Assembly (NCBI GenBank): GCA_902532645.1
Contig: CACAIU010000007.1
Coordinates: forward strand, 1-35,383
Direction: 5' to 3'
Length of the DNA stretch: 35,383 bases
Source: an uncultured Pelagibacteraceae bacterium
Lineage (GTDB): Bacteria; Pseudomonadota; Alphaproteobacteria; Pelagibacterales; Pelagibacteraceae
Positions 17,166 to 25,226 of the stretch are shown piece by piece. Below the pieces are notes generated by a model. It ran no database searches. It was given only the letters and a program-made list of their open reading frames with translations, and was not told the DNA's origin. Position numbers and translations under genes: made by a program. How positions within the stretch are numbered: position 1 is the stretch's first letter; the number at the start of each line of letters is the position of its first letter.

Positions 17166-17843
17166 CTATTGTTGAAAACTGTACTTTTTTTCTAAATATT
17201 TAATGACGTTATGAATGATAAAAGTCATAAACAAATAAATTCCTCCAGCAACAACAAATACTTCTATTGGTTTAAAAGTTGTTGAAATTATATATTTAGC
17301 AACACCAGTTAAATCCATCAAGGTTACTGTACTTGCTAATGAAGTGCCTTTCATCATCAATATTATTTCATTTCCGTATGCTGGAAGTGATTGTCGAATT
17401 GCAATTGGAATTTGAATTTTAAAAAAGATTATCTTATTTGATATACCTAAACTTTTTCCAGCCTCGATTATACCTGGTTTTATTGTTTGAAATGCTGATC
17501 TTAAAATTTCAGAGGTATAAGCACCAGTATTTAGAGTAAAAGCTATGATTGCACACCAATATGGTTCTTTTAAAATAACCCATAAAAATGTTGTTCTTAA
17601 ATATTCGATTTGTCCTAATCCAAAATAAATAATAAAAATCTGAACCAACAAAGGTGTTCCTCTAAATATGTAAGAATAAACGTATGCAAATTTATTAATA
17701 AATATATTTTTATTTAATCTTAAAATTGCAAAAAAAAGACCTAAGAACAATCCAAAAAACAGAGATGCAGACAATAGTTTTAATGTAACAATGGTTGCTC
17801 CTAAAAGTTTGGGGAAACTAGTTATCATTAAATCTAAATCCAT
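17166..17843 (-). CDS. Polar amino acid ABC transporter permease (HisM type)
   Basis: A 225-residue inner-membrane permease of the His/Glu/Gln/Arg family with five helices. The EAA loop, which contacts the ATPase, is EAGKSLGISNKIIFFKIQIPIAIRQSLP near residues 140-167 with its conserved glycine. The family N-terminal region YIFRGTPLLVQIFIIYFGLG near 57-76 is intact. It overlaps the upstream permease by one base (TAATG). The two permeases form a heterodimer with an ATPase that is not encoded here. Confidence 0.92.
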   Translation of the reverse strand: MDLDLMITSFPKLLGATIVTLKLLSASLFFGLFLGLFFAILRLNKNIFINKFAYVYSYIFRGTPLLVQIFIIYFGLGQIEYLRTTFLWVILKEPYWCAIIAFTLNTGAYTSEILRSAFQTIKPGIIEAGKSLGISNKIIFFKIQIPIAIRQSLPAYGNEIILMMKGTSLASTVTLMDLTGVAKYIISTTFKPIEVFVVAGGIYLFMTFIIHNVIKYLEKKYSFQQ

Positions 17844-18535
17844 TAATACCCCCTGCTATACTTAACTTCTAACTTGTTAATTAATTTCATACTTACGTAA
17901 GTAAGCAATAGATACAAAACTGCTGCAAATGAATAGAAAAATAATGGATCTCTCGTTGAACCAGCTGCTATATATGATTGTCTCATAATCTCTACTAATC
18001 CTGTTACTGAAATAAGAGAAGTGTCTTTTAAAGTTATTTGCCAAACATTACTTAAATTTGGAATAGCCAATCTTAACATCTGGGGGAGAATTATTTTATA
18101 AAATTGCCCAAACTTATTTATTCCAAGTACCTTTGCTGCTTCAAACTGGCCTTTATCTATTGATTGAATCGCTCCCCGAAATACTTCAGTTGAATAAGCT
18201 CCTGATATAATACCAATAGCCATTGAACCAGTAATAAATGCATTAATCTCTATGTATTCGTAATAACCGAAAATTGAAGCTACATACATGATAGCCCCAC
18301 TTCCCCCAAAGAAAAAAAGATAAATTACAAGTAATTCAGGCACTCCACGGATTACTGTTGTGTAAAAATTACCTACTAAATTTAAAGCTTTATACTTTGA
18401 GAGTTTTAGAGGTGTAAAAATTAATGCGAAAAGGAAACCAACCAACATTGCGGTAATCGATACAGCAATTGTCATTAAGGTTGCGTAAAATAATTCGTCA
18501 CCCCAACCTGTTTTGCCAAATGCTAGAAGTTCCAT
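17843..18535 (-). CDS. Polar amino acid ABC transporter permease (HisQ type)
   Basis: A 230-residue permease paired with the one that follows. YTTVIRGVPELLVIYLFFFGG near residues 57-77 and the EAA loop EAAKVLGINKFGQFYKIILPQMLRLAIP near 138-165 are typical. The long cytoplasmic insert GYYEYIEINAFI suits the octopine/arginine-type branch. Its ATG lies only 6 nt after an 11-bp intercistronic hairpin that separates it from the binding-protein gene, and no Shine-Dalgarno sequence is visible. Confidence 0.92.
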   Translation of the reverse strand: MELLAFGKTGWGDELFYATLMTIAVSITAMLVGFLFALIFTPLKLSKYKALNLVGNFYTTVIRGVPELLVIYLFFFGGSGAIMYVASIFGYYEYIEINAFITGSMAIGIISGAYSTEVFRGAIQSIDKGQFEAAKVLGINKFGQFYKIILPQMLRLAIPNLSNVWQITLKDTSLISVTGLVEIMRQSYIAAGSTRDPLFFYSFAAVLYLLLTYVSMKLINKLEVKYSRGY

Positions 18536-18541
18536 ATAGAT

Positions 18542-18566
18542 TGGCGACTATATCTTATAGTCGCCA
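18542..18566 (-). promoter_or_regulatory. Intercistronic hairpin between binding protein and permease genes
   Basis: TGGCGACTATA (18566-18556 and its complement at 18552-18542) forms an 11-bp perfect stem with a 3-nt loop in the 44-nt gap between the binding-protein stop and the HisQ-type ATG. No T-tract follows, so it is not a standard terminator. It is better placed to protect the 3' end of the binding-protein mRNA, or to dampen initiation at the permease start 6 nt downstream. Confidence 0.7.
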
Positions 18567-18579
18567 GATCTGAAATGAA

Positions 18580-19431
18580 TTACATAGATGCGTCGAAACC
18601 AAAGTGCTTAATAGCAAGTTTGCTTATAATTCCTTGTTTTCTAGCTTTGTTAATTGCTTTATTGAAGTCTTTTAAGATTTTGGCATCTCTTTTTCCAATC
18701 GCACTATCGCTAGCTTGTCTGATACCAACACCTACACCATTACCAAATGCACCACCTGAAAAAGTTGGACCAACTAATACAACTGGTTTACCTGATTTGT
18801 CTGCATAATCTGTAAATGCTACTGCTGCAGCTAAAGCAACATCACATCTTCCAGAAGTTAGATCTAGGTTAACTTCATCTTGAGTTTTGTAAGTTCTAAC
18901 ATTCACACTTCCTACGTCACCTGACTCTAAAAAGTTTTGGTGAATTGTTCCTGTTTGAGTACATACTGTTTTACTAGCAAGTGCTCCAGTTAAAGTTTTA
19001 AGAGCTTTCTTAACATCAGATCCACCTAATGATAAATTAATACCTTCTGGTGTATCCATACCCTCTAAACTTGAACCTTTCATTACCGCAAGAGAAGCTA
19101 CTTCGTCAGCATAACCTTGTGAAAAAGTAATTGTTTTTTGTCTTTCAGCAGTAATTGACATTCCAGCCATTATTGCATCAAACTTTCTCATTACTAAAGC
19201 TGGGATCATTCCATCCCAATCTTGTTCAACAATTGTGCACTCATACTTCATTATTGTACAAAGTTCTTGAGCAAGCTCAACCTCAAAACCGATTAGATTA
19301 CCTGAAGCATCTTTTGAATTCCATGGAGGGTAAGCTCCTTCAGTTCCAATTTTTATTTTTTCAGCAGAAACATTTCCAATGATAAATAAAGAAGCAAGAA
19401 CTGTTAAAATAGTTTTTTTGAATATATTCAT
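18580..19431 (-). CDS. Polar amino acid ABC transporter periplasmic binding protein
   Basis: A 283-residue type II binding protein with a signal peptide (cleavage after about Ala23). IGTEGAYPPWN at the start of the mature part binds the ligand alpha-amino group side. WDGMIPALVMRKFDAIMAGMSIT is the family centre, and the late SGRCDVALAA region with FGNGVGVGIRQ fits the lysine/arginine/ornithine/octopine subgroup. A basic amino acid or opine-like ligand is therefore likely. The start has a strong Shine-Dalgarno sequence, AAAGGAG, at 19444-19438, 6 nt before the ATG. It leads the operon with two permeases and the PhyH oxygenase. Confidence 0.92.
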   Translation of the reverse strand: MNIFKKTILTVLASLFIIGNVSAEKIKIGTEGAYPPWNSKDASGNLIGFEVELAQELCTIMKYECTIVEQDWDGMIPALVMRKFDAIMAGMSITAERQKTITFSQGYADEVASLAVMKGSSLEGMDTPEGINLSLGGSDVKKALKTLTGALASKTVCTQTGTIHQNFLESGDVGSVNVRTYKTQDEVNLDLTSGRCDVALAAAVAFTDYADKSGKPVVLVGPTFSGGAFGNGVGVGIRQASDSAIGKRDAKILKDFNKAINKARKQGIISKLAIKHFGFDASM

Positions 19432-19490
19432 TATTTTCTCCTTTAATTTAGAAGAATTATTTCACAAATTTAAATAAGAAAAAAGAAAAA

Positions 19491-20531
19491 TTAATGATTA
19501 ATTGATGAAGAAAAATTCCAAGAGCAATCAAAACTAGGTATGTAAACTCTTGATAATTTTGCATTCCCAAAATTTTGATTAAACACATTTAACCAATTTT
19601 CAACCTGTTGTGGTTTTTTGTCCTGACTTCCAACTTGTGTAGTAATGACTCCTTTGGGTTTTAAAATTCTTACTAATGAGTCCATATTCCTAGCAGCTAA
19701 ATCTATGCAAAATTGATCATCGTTAAGATCTACAAATATATGATCGTAAGTATCATCATTTACAGATTTAATACTTTCGAAAGCATCACCCCAAACACAT
19801 TTAACAGAATTTTTTTCGGTTGCTTTTTTACCAATATCTCCAAGGTGTTTATTGCATATATCTACTACTTCAGGATCTAATTCATACCAATCGATGAAGT
19901 TAAAGTTTTTTGAAATACATTCTCTTGCAACTCCCCCATCTCCTCCACCGATAATTGCTGCTCTTTCATTTTCATTATTTAAATCTAAACCAGAACCCAC
20001 AAAGGTTGAGCTATATAAATGCTCGTCAGTAGACGCGACTTGTATTTCACCATCTATAAATAATGATTTTCCAAACTGTTCTAAATCTAGTATTTCAATA
20101 TGTTGACCTACTTTAGATTTAAAGTCCTCCAATACATCGTTTACAACATATGACTTTTGTAAACCTGGTGAACTATAAATGTCATGATAAAGAGATTTTG
20201 TATCTCTGTTAAACTCTTTTTTTACTATTCTTTTATGTTTGAATTCTTTTTTAATAATATCTATTGCAACTGATGGGCTTACCTTTCCACAAGTAAAAAA
20301 ATCAAAACTAATAATCCCCTTTTCTGGAAATGTATGAAAGCTAATGTGACTTTCAGCTAATAAAGCAAGAATTGTAAAACCTTGGGGTTCAAATTTATAT
20401 TTTGAAATATTTAAAATTGTTACTTTTGAAGCTTTTGCAATATCATTAATTACTTTTTCAAATACAGACGGATCATACTCTTTAGTTGTTCCAATAATAT
20501 CTAGGGTTATATGTTCACCAACTTTTGTCAT
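19491..20531 (-). CDS. speDE: Fused S-adenosylmethionine decarboxylase / spermidine synthase-like protein
   Basis: A 346-residue fusion. Residues 1-about 105 are a bacterial class AdoMet decarboxylase. The autocleavage site is Glu60-Ser61 in LLAESHISFHTFPE, which makes the pyruvoyl group, with His66 and Cys81 at the positions expected from Thermotoga SpeD. Residues about 110-346 are SpeE-like: GGGDGG at 195-200 and ELDPE at 217-221 bind the nucleoside, and Asp268 is the catalytic aspartate. The usual DSSDPIGP segment is DLNDDQFC and the usual DEFIYHEM is DEHLYSST, so the amine pocket is divergent. It should make decarboxylated SAM and transfer aminopropyl, releasing methylthioadenosine. I use ATG 20531; a further 37 upstream codons are open but outside the SpeD fold and overlap the divergent gene. 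Confidence 0.88.
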   Translation of the reverse strand: MTKVGEHITLDIIGTTKEYDPSVFEKVINDIAKASKVTILNISKYKFEPQGFTILALLAESHISFHTFPEKGIISFDFFTCGKVSPSVAIDIIKKEFKHKRIVKKEFNRDTKSLYHDIYSSPGLQKSYVVNDVLEDFKSKVGQHIEILDLEQFGKSLFIDGEIQVASTDEHLYSSTFVGSGLDLNNENERAAIIGGGDGGVARECISKNFNFIDWYELDPEVVDICNKHLGDIGKKATEKNSVKCVWGDAFESIKSVNDDTYDHIFVDLNDDQFCIDLAARNMDSLVRILKPKGVITTQVGSQDKKPQQVENWLNVFNQNFGNAKLSRVYIPSFDCSWNFSSSINH

Positions 20532-20560
20532 AATATGCTTGATGAAACTAATCAAATTTT

Positions 20561-20591
20561 TTGCTTCTTTCAAACAAAAAACTATTATAAT
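20561..20591 (+). promoter_or_regulatory. Probable promoter of the aldolase/dehydrogenase gene
   Basis: A perfect TATAAT lies at 20586-20591 in the 80-nt gap between the divergent starts, with a weaker TTGCTT -35 candidate at 20561-20566 (19-nt spacer). Transcription would begin near 20598, giving a leader of about 14 nt. The -10 is convincing and the -35 is tentative. Confidence 0.5.
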
Positions 20592-20599
20592 ACTTCGCT

Positions 20600-20603
20600 G
20601 AGG
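20600..20603 (+). promoter_or_regulatory. Ribosome binding site supporting a GTG start
   Basis: GAGG at 20600-20603 stands 8 nt before the GTG at 20612. It supports that start over any internal ATG. Confidence 0.6.
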
Positions 20604-20611
20604 TTGTAACT

Positions 20612-22645
20612 GTGAAAAACAATTGGTCAAATTTAGAAGCAAAAAAATACATCAAAAAGTATACAAAACTTGGTCATTCAAAAGATATGGCTTTAAGAGT
20701 TTATACAACAAGACTATTAGGAAGAAATAGTGAACTTGTTCTTCATGGAGGTGGAAATACTTCTGTAAAAACATCAATTAAAGATATTGATGGCAAAAAT
20801 TACGAGGTACTCTGTGTTAAAGGAAGTGGTTGGGACATGGCTGAAATAGAACCAGCTGGTTTACCTGCGGTGAAATTAAATCCACTTTTAGCTCTTAAAA
20901 ATAAAAAATATTTAAGTGATGAAGATATGGTTGCTTATCAAAAAAGAAACTTAATTGATATTAAGTCACCTAACCCATCTGTAGAAACTTTTTTACATGC
21001 CTTTTTGCCTTTCAAATTTGTTGATCACACCCATTCTGATGCAATTATGGATGTAACAAATAGGCAAAATGGTAAAGATCTTTGTAAAAAAATTTTTGGA
21101 ACCAAGGTTAGTATTGTACCTTACGTGATGCCTGGATTTGGTTTGGCTCAAAAAATTAATGAAGTTTATAATAAAAATCCAAATATTAATTGCTTAATAC
21201 TTTTAAACCATGGAATATTTACTTTTGATAATGATGCTAAAAAATCTTATGACTTAATGATTAAATATGTTTCGATTGCAGAAAAAACTATTAGAAAATT
21301 AAAACGAAAAAAAATAAAACAAATCAAAAATTACAGCACTAAGTTTAAACCTCATGAAATTGCACCAATTTTAAGAGGTCTATTAACTGAAAATAAAGAT
21401 CAAAAATTTATACTAAATTTTAGGTCAAACAAAACTTTAGATTATTTTATAAATGGTAAAGAGGTTAAAAGATATTCTGGTATTGGAACTGCTACTCCTG
21501 ATCATGTTATTAGAGTCAAACCTTTTCCACTAGTAATTACACCAAAACAAAATTCAACTATTGAAGATTTCAAAAGAATAGCTGAGAAAAGTTTCAAAGA
21601 TTATAGAAAAAAATATGTAAAATATTTCAACACAAACAAAAAAAAAGTTAAAGGTAAAAAAACAATGTTAGATACATCACCTAGGGTAATCTTGGTACAA
21701 AACGTTGGTTTATTTAGTGTAGGTGATAGTCTTAATGCTTCCAAAATAGCTGGGGATTTGACGGAGACTAATGCAAGAGTAATTTCATCAGTTGAGGAAA
21801 CTACAAAATACAAATTCATTCCTGAAAAAGATTTATTTGATGTTGAATATTGGTCGCTAGAACAAGCTAAAATTAAAAAAGCTAAAAAAATTCTTCAAGG
21901 AAATGTTGTTGTAATAACTGGTGGATTTGGTGCAATTGGTTCAGCCACTTATAAACTATTTAAAAGTTATGGTGCAGAAATTGTATTGCTTGATTACGAT
22001 TCAAAAAAAGTAAAAGAAATGCAAAGTAAAATTAAAGATTTATGTTTGCACTGTGATGTGAGAAATAAAAATAGCGTAAAAAATGCTTTTAAAAAGATAA
22101 GTGAACAATATGGTGGTATAGATATCTTAATATCAAATGCTGGAACAGCGGTTGGTGGATCTATTGCTGAAGTTGATGATAAAACTTTAAGAGATAGTTT
22201 CGAAGATAATTTTTTTTCTCATCAAAATTGTGCATCAGAAACAATTAAAATTATGAAAAAACAAAATATCCAGGGATGTTTACTTTTTAATATTTCAAAA
22301 CAATCAGTTAATCCTGGAAAAAATTTTGGTCCTTATGGTCTTCCGAAAACAGCATTATTAAGTTTATGTAAACAATATGCAGTTGATTATGGATCACTTG
22401 GAATTAGATCAAATGGGGTTAATGCTGATAGAATCAGAAGTGGTCTTTTGAATGATGGAATGATTAAATCTAGAGCTAAGGCTCGAGAGGTTTCAACAGA
22501 CGAATATATGAGAGGAAACTTGCTTTTAAACGAGGTAAAAGCAGAAGATGTCGCAAAGGCATTTTTTCATTTAGCTGTATCAAAAAAAACAACTGGTGCA
22601 GTATTAACTGTTGATGGTGGTAATATAGCTGCGTCCCTAAGATAA
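20612..22645 (+). CDS. Bifunctional class II aldolase / short-chain dehydrogenase
   Basis: A 677-residue two-domain protein. Residues about 25-400 are a class II (RhaD/fuculose-type) aldolase with HGGGNTSVKT near 45-54 and zinc ligands His139 and His141 (DHTHSDA) and His200 (LNHGIF). Residues about 430-677 are an SDR with the nucleotide loop GGFGAIG at 437-443, NAG at 509-511, Ser562 and Tyr575-x3-Lys579 (YGLPK). The architecture matches rhamnulose-1-phosphate aldolase/lactaldehyde dehydrogenases, which make DHAP and oxidise the released aldehyde. No rhamnose genes are nearby. The neighbours are speDE, mtnA, mtnP and apt, so methylthioribulose-1-P or 5-deoxyribulose-1-P is a better candidate substrate (inference). 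Start is GTG with GAGG 8 nt upstream. It ends one base from the convergent mtnA. Confidence 0.9.
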   Translation: MKNNWSNLEAKKYIKKYTKLGHSKDMALRVYTTRLLGRNSELVLHGGGNTSVKTSIKDIDGKNYEVLCVKGSGWDMAEIEPAGLPAVKLNPLLALKNKKYLSDEDMVAYQKRNLIDIKSPNPSVETFLHAFLPFKFVDHTHSDAIMDVTNRQNGKDLCKKIFGTKVSIVPYVMPGFGLAQKINEVYNKNPNINCLILLNHGIFTFDNDAKKSYDLMIKYVSIAEKTIRKLKRKKIKQIKNYSTKFKPHEIAPILRGLLTENKDQKFILNFRSNKTLDYFINGKEVKRYSGIGTATPDHVIRVKPFPLVITPKQNSTIEDFKRIAEKSFKDYRKKYVKYFNTNKKKVKGKKTMLDTSPRVILVQNVGLFSVGDSLNASKIAGDLTETNARVISSVEETTKYKFIPEKDLFDVEYWSLEQAKIKKAKKILQGNVVVITGGFGAIGSATYKLFKSYGAEIVLLDYDSKKVKEMQSKIKDLCLHCDVRNKNSVKNAFKKISEQYGGIDILISNAGTAVGGSIAEVDDKTLRDSFEDNFFSHQNCASETIKIMKKQNIQGCLLFNISKQSVNPGKNFGPYGLPKTALLSLCKQYAVDYGSLGIRSNGVNADRIRSGLLNDGMIKSRAKAREVSTDEYMRGNLLLNEVKAEDVAKAFFHLAVSKKTTGAVLTVDGGNIAASLR

Positions 22646-22646
22646 T

Positions 22647-23717
22647 TTAATTAAATAATTTTTTTAATCCTTCGGTGGAAGCTTCTGAAATCCCTTTTTC
22701 TGTAATCAAACCTGTAACATATTTTGCAGGTGTAACATCAAATGCTAAGTTCATTGCTTTGCTTTTATTTGGATATATCAAAATTTTTTTAATTCTATTA
22801 TTCTCATCAATACCTTCTACATGAGATAATTCCTCCGAACTTCTGACTTCTATTGGAATATCTTTTGCATCTTTAATATTCCAATCTATTGTAGAGCTTG
22901 GGAGAGCAACATAAAATGGAACATTATTATCATGAGCGGATAATGCTTTAAGGTATGTTCCAATTTTATTGCAAACGTCTCCATTGGACAAAGTTCTATC
23001 AGTTCCTACAATGCACATATCAACTTCTCCTCTCTGCATTAAAATACCACCTGTATTATCAGCAATAATAGTATTGGGGATTTCTTCTTCATTTAATTCA
23101 TATGAGGTTAAATTGGCACCTTGGTTTCTTGGTCTTGTTTCATCTACCCATACATGGACTGGTATACCTTTTTTGTGCGCATGATAAATTGGTGATGTAG
23201 CTGTACCCCAATTAATTGTTGCTAACCAACCTGCATTACAATGTGTTAATATATTTACTGTATCTTTTTTTTTATTATAAATTTCCTCAATTATTTTTAA
23301 TCCATAAATACCAATACTTTCACAAAACTTTTCATCTTCATCACATATTTCTTTTGCCTCATTTAAGGCAATACTTAATATTTGATCACTGTTAATACCT
23401 TCTAATTTTTTTATCATTCGGTCTACAGCCCATTTTAAATTAATAGCAGTAGGTCTTGATTGAATTAATTCTTCAGCACTTTTTTTTAAAAATTCTGGAT
23501 TATTATTTTCTTGAACTGCCAAAGCTATACCATAAGCAGCCGTTCCTCCTATTAAAGGTGCTCCTCTTACCTCCATTACTTTAATAGCATTGATTGCATC
23601 TTTTACTGATTTGAGATCTTTTATTATAAATTGATGAGGAAGCTTTGTTTGATCAATAATCTTAACAACATTATTTTCAAACCAAATAGTTCGATACTCT
23701 TTTCCCTCTATTCTCAT
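22647..23717 (-). CDS. mtnA: S-methyl-5-thioribose-1-phosphate isomerase
   Basis: A 356-residue enzyme converting methylthioribose-1-phosphate to methylthioribulose-1-phosphate in the cytosol. The catalytic pair is at the canonical numbers: Cys160 in ILTHCNAG and Asp240 in VGTDR. EVRGAPLIGGTAAYG near 49-63 and DETRPRNQGANLT near 192-204 are further signatures that separate it from eIF2B-like relatives. Its ATG overlaps the mtnP stop by four bases, so the two are one operon. The next enzyme of the standard methionine salvage (MtnB dehydratase) is not in the window. Confidence 0.95.
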   Translation of the reverse strand: MRIEGKEYRTIWFENNVVKIIDQTKLPHQFIIKDLKSVKDAINAIKVMEVRGAPLIGGTAAYGIALAVQENNNPEFLKKSAEELIQSRPTAINLKWAVDRMIKKLEGINSDQILSIALNEAKEICDEDEKFCESIGIYGLKIIEEIYNKKKDTVNILTHCNAGWLATINWGTATSPIYHAHKKGIPVHVWVDETRPRNQGANLTSYELNEEEIPNTIIADNTGGILMQRGEVDMCIVGTDRTLSNGDVCNKIGTYLKALSAHDNNVPFYVALPSSTIDWNIKDAKDIPIEVRSSEELSHVEGIDENNRIKKILIYPNKSKAMNLAFDVTPAKYVTGLITEKGISEASTEGLKKLFN

Positions 23718-24586
23718 TTATTTAAAACTCTACCAGCTACAGTTTTTAATTTATCTATAGTCTTTTTTGTTCTTTTCTCTGGAGCAGTAATTATTGCTAC
23801 ATCTAAACAATTATTAGTGGGATCATTAGGATCAATATGATCTTCAAAATTATCAATCAAATTTTTAATCATGATTTTTGCTTTTTCAGCATTACCTAAT
23901 AGAACTTTAATTACCTGTTGAACATCAACATTTTCATGATCTGGATGCCAACAATCAAAATCTGTTACCATAGATACTGATGCATATCTAATTTCAGCTT
24001 CTCTTGCTAATTTTGCTTCTGGCATGTTGGTCATTCCAATTACATCTGCTTTCCATGATCTATATAAATTAGACTCTGCCAAAGTAGAAAATTGTGGCCC
24101 TTCCATAACAATATAGGTTCCATTTCTTTGATAATCTATATTTGATTTTTTAATTGCTTCCTCGCATGCATTCATTAATCCATTAGAAGTTGGATGAGCC
24201 ATTGATACATGAGCAACAATTTCATCATCAAAAAAAGTTTTTTTTCTTGCAAAAGTCCTGTCTATAAATTGATCTACAATTACAAATTTTCCTGGAGGAA
24301 GATCTTCTTTTAGAGAACCAACAGCTGAAACTGAAACAATGTCACTTACACCCAATTGTTTGAGAGCATCTATATTCGCTCTAAAATTTATATTTGAAGG
24401 AGAAACAAAATGTCCCCTTCCGTGTCTTGGTAAAAAATAAACTTCCTTTCCATTATATTTAGTTTTTAAAATCTGATCAGATGGTTTTCCCCAGGCAGTT
24501 TCTAAATCAATTAATTCTCTATCTTTAAATTCTTCAACATCATAAAGGCCACTACCACCAATTATTGCTAATTTATTTGTTGTCAT
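23714..24586 (-). CDS. mtnP: 5'-methylthioadenosine phosphorylase
   Basis: A 290-residue trimeric-type purine nucleoside phosphorylase acting on methylthioadenosine to give adenine and methylthioribose-1-phosphate. GGSGLYD lies at residues 10-16, the phosphate-binding LPRHGRGH near 52-59, MEGPQFSTLAESNLYR near 161-176 and the adenine-recognising Asp-rich MVTDFDCWH near 206-214. Such enzymes can also take 5'-deoxyadenosine. It heads the mtnP-mtnA operon and is divergent from apt with only 41 nt between the starts, a layout that suggests shared control of adenine release and recapture. Confidence 0.95.
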   Translation of the reverse strand: MTTNKLAIIGGSGLYDVEEFKDRELIDLETAWGKPSDQILKTKYNGKEVYFLPRHGRGHFVSPSNINFRANIDALKQLGVSDIVSVSAVGSLKEDLPPGKFVIVDQFIDRTFARKKTFFDDEIVAHVSMAHPTSNGLMNACEEAIKKSNIDYQRNGTYIVMEGPQFSTLAESNLYRSWKADVIGMTNMPEAKLAREAEIRYASVSMVTDFDCWHPDHENVDVQQVIKVLLGNAEKAKIMIKNLIDNFEDHIDPNDPTNNCLDVAIITAPEKRTKKTIDKLKTVAGRVLNK

Positions 24587-24627
24587 AAGTAAAAATTTAT
24601 TTATTTATACTTCTATATTGAACAATT

Positions 24628-25155
24628 ATGAATTTAAAAAATTATATTAGATCTATACCAGATTATCCTAAAAAAGGTATTTTATTCAGAGATATTACTA
24701 CTTTAATTAAAGACGAAAATGCATTTGCTGAAACAATTAATCAGATTGTTGAAAGATCAAAAAAATTTAAATTTACTAAAATTGCAGCTATAGAGTCCAG
24801 AGGGTTTGTATTTGCTTCTGCTGTTTCATTTGTACTTAAAAAACCTTTTATATTGTTAAGAAAAGAAAATAAATTGCCAGCAGATGTTCACTCAATAGAT
24901 TTTGAGCTTGAATATGGAACTGCAACAATTGAAGTCCATAAAGATTCAATTAATGAAAAAGATGAAGTTTTGATAATAGATGATTTAATTGCAACTGGAG
25001 GTACAGCTGAAGCAGCAGCAAAATTAGTTGAAATATCAAAAGGTAAAGTTGCAGCATTTATATTTGTAATAAACCTATTTGATCTAGGAGGATCAGATAA
25101 TTTGGTAAAAAGTAATTATAAAGTTGAGAATTTAATTGAATTTCCAGGGCATTAG
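24628..25155 (+). CDS. apt: Adenine phosphoribosyltransferase
   Basis: A 175-residue enzyme turning adenine and PRPP into AMP. SIPDYPKKGILFRDITTLI near residues 10-28 is the APRT opening. IAAIESRGFVFASAV near 53-67 is the purine-site region, LLRKENKLPADVHSIDFELEYGT follows, and the PRPP loop VLIIDDLIATGGTAEAA lies near 114-130. Length and motif order are normal. It is divergent from mtnP, which produces adenine, and is followed by guaC on the same strand after 71 nt. Confidence 0.95.
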   Translation: MNLKNYIRSIPDYPKKGILFRDITTLIKDENAFAETINQIVERSKKFKFTKIAAIESRGFVFASAVSFVLKKPFILLRKENKLPADVHSIDFELEYGTATIEVHKDSINEKDEVLIIDDLIATGGTAEAAAKLVEISKGKVAAFIFVINLFDLGGSDNLVKSNYKVENLIEFPGH

Positions 25156-25168
25156 GAAATAAAAAAAC

Positions 25169-25177
25169 TTATCCACA
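25169..25177 (+). promoter_or_regulatory. Perfect DnaA-box match between apt and guaC
   Basis: TTATCCACA, the strict DnaA consensus, occurs once in the 71-nt apt-guaC gap. A single box is not an origin; it may be regulatory or a chance match. Confidence 0.35.
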
Positions 25178-25226
25178 GGCTATATATTGTTTGAAATAAA
25201 TTATTATGATTATAACTTAATTGGGA

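Noticed and set aside
20532-20642. N-terminal extension of the SpeDE reading frame by 37 codons
   Set aside because: The extra residues are outside the SpeD fold, would overlap the start of the divergent aldolase gene and cover its TATAAT promoter. ATG 20531 gives the normal SpeD N-terminus.
25169-25177. Replication origin suggested by the DnaA box
   Set aside because: Only one box, no cluster, no neighbouring dnaA or other origin genes.
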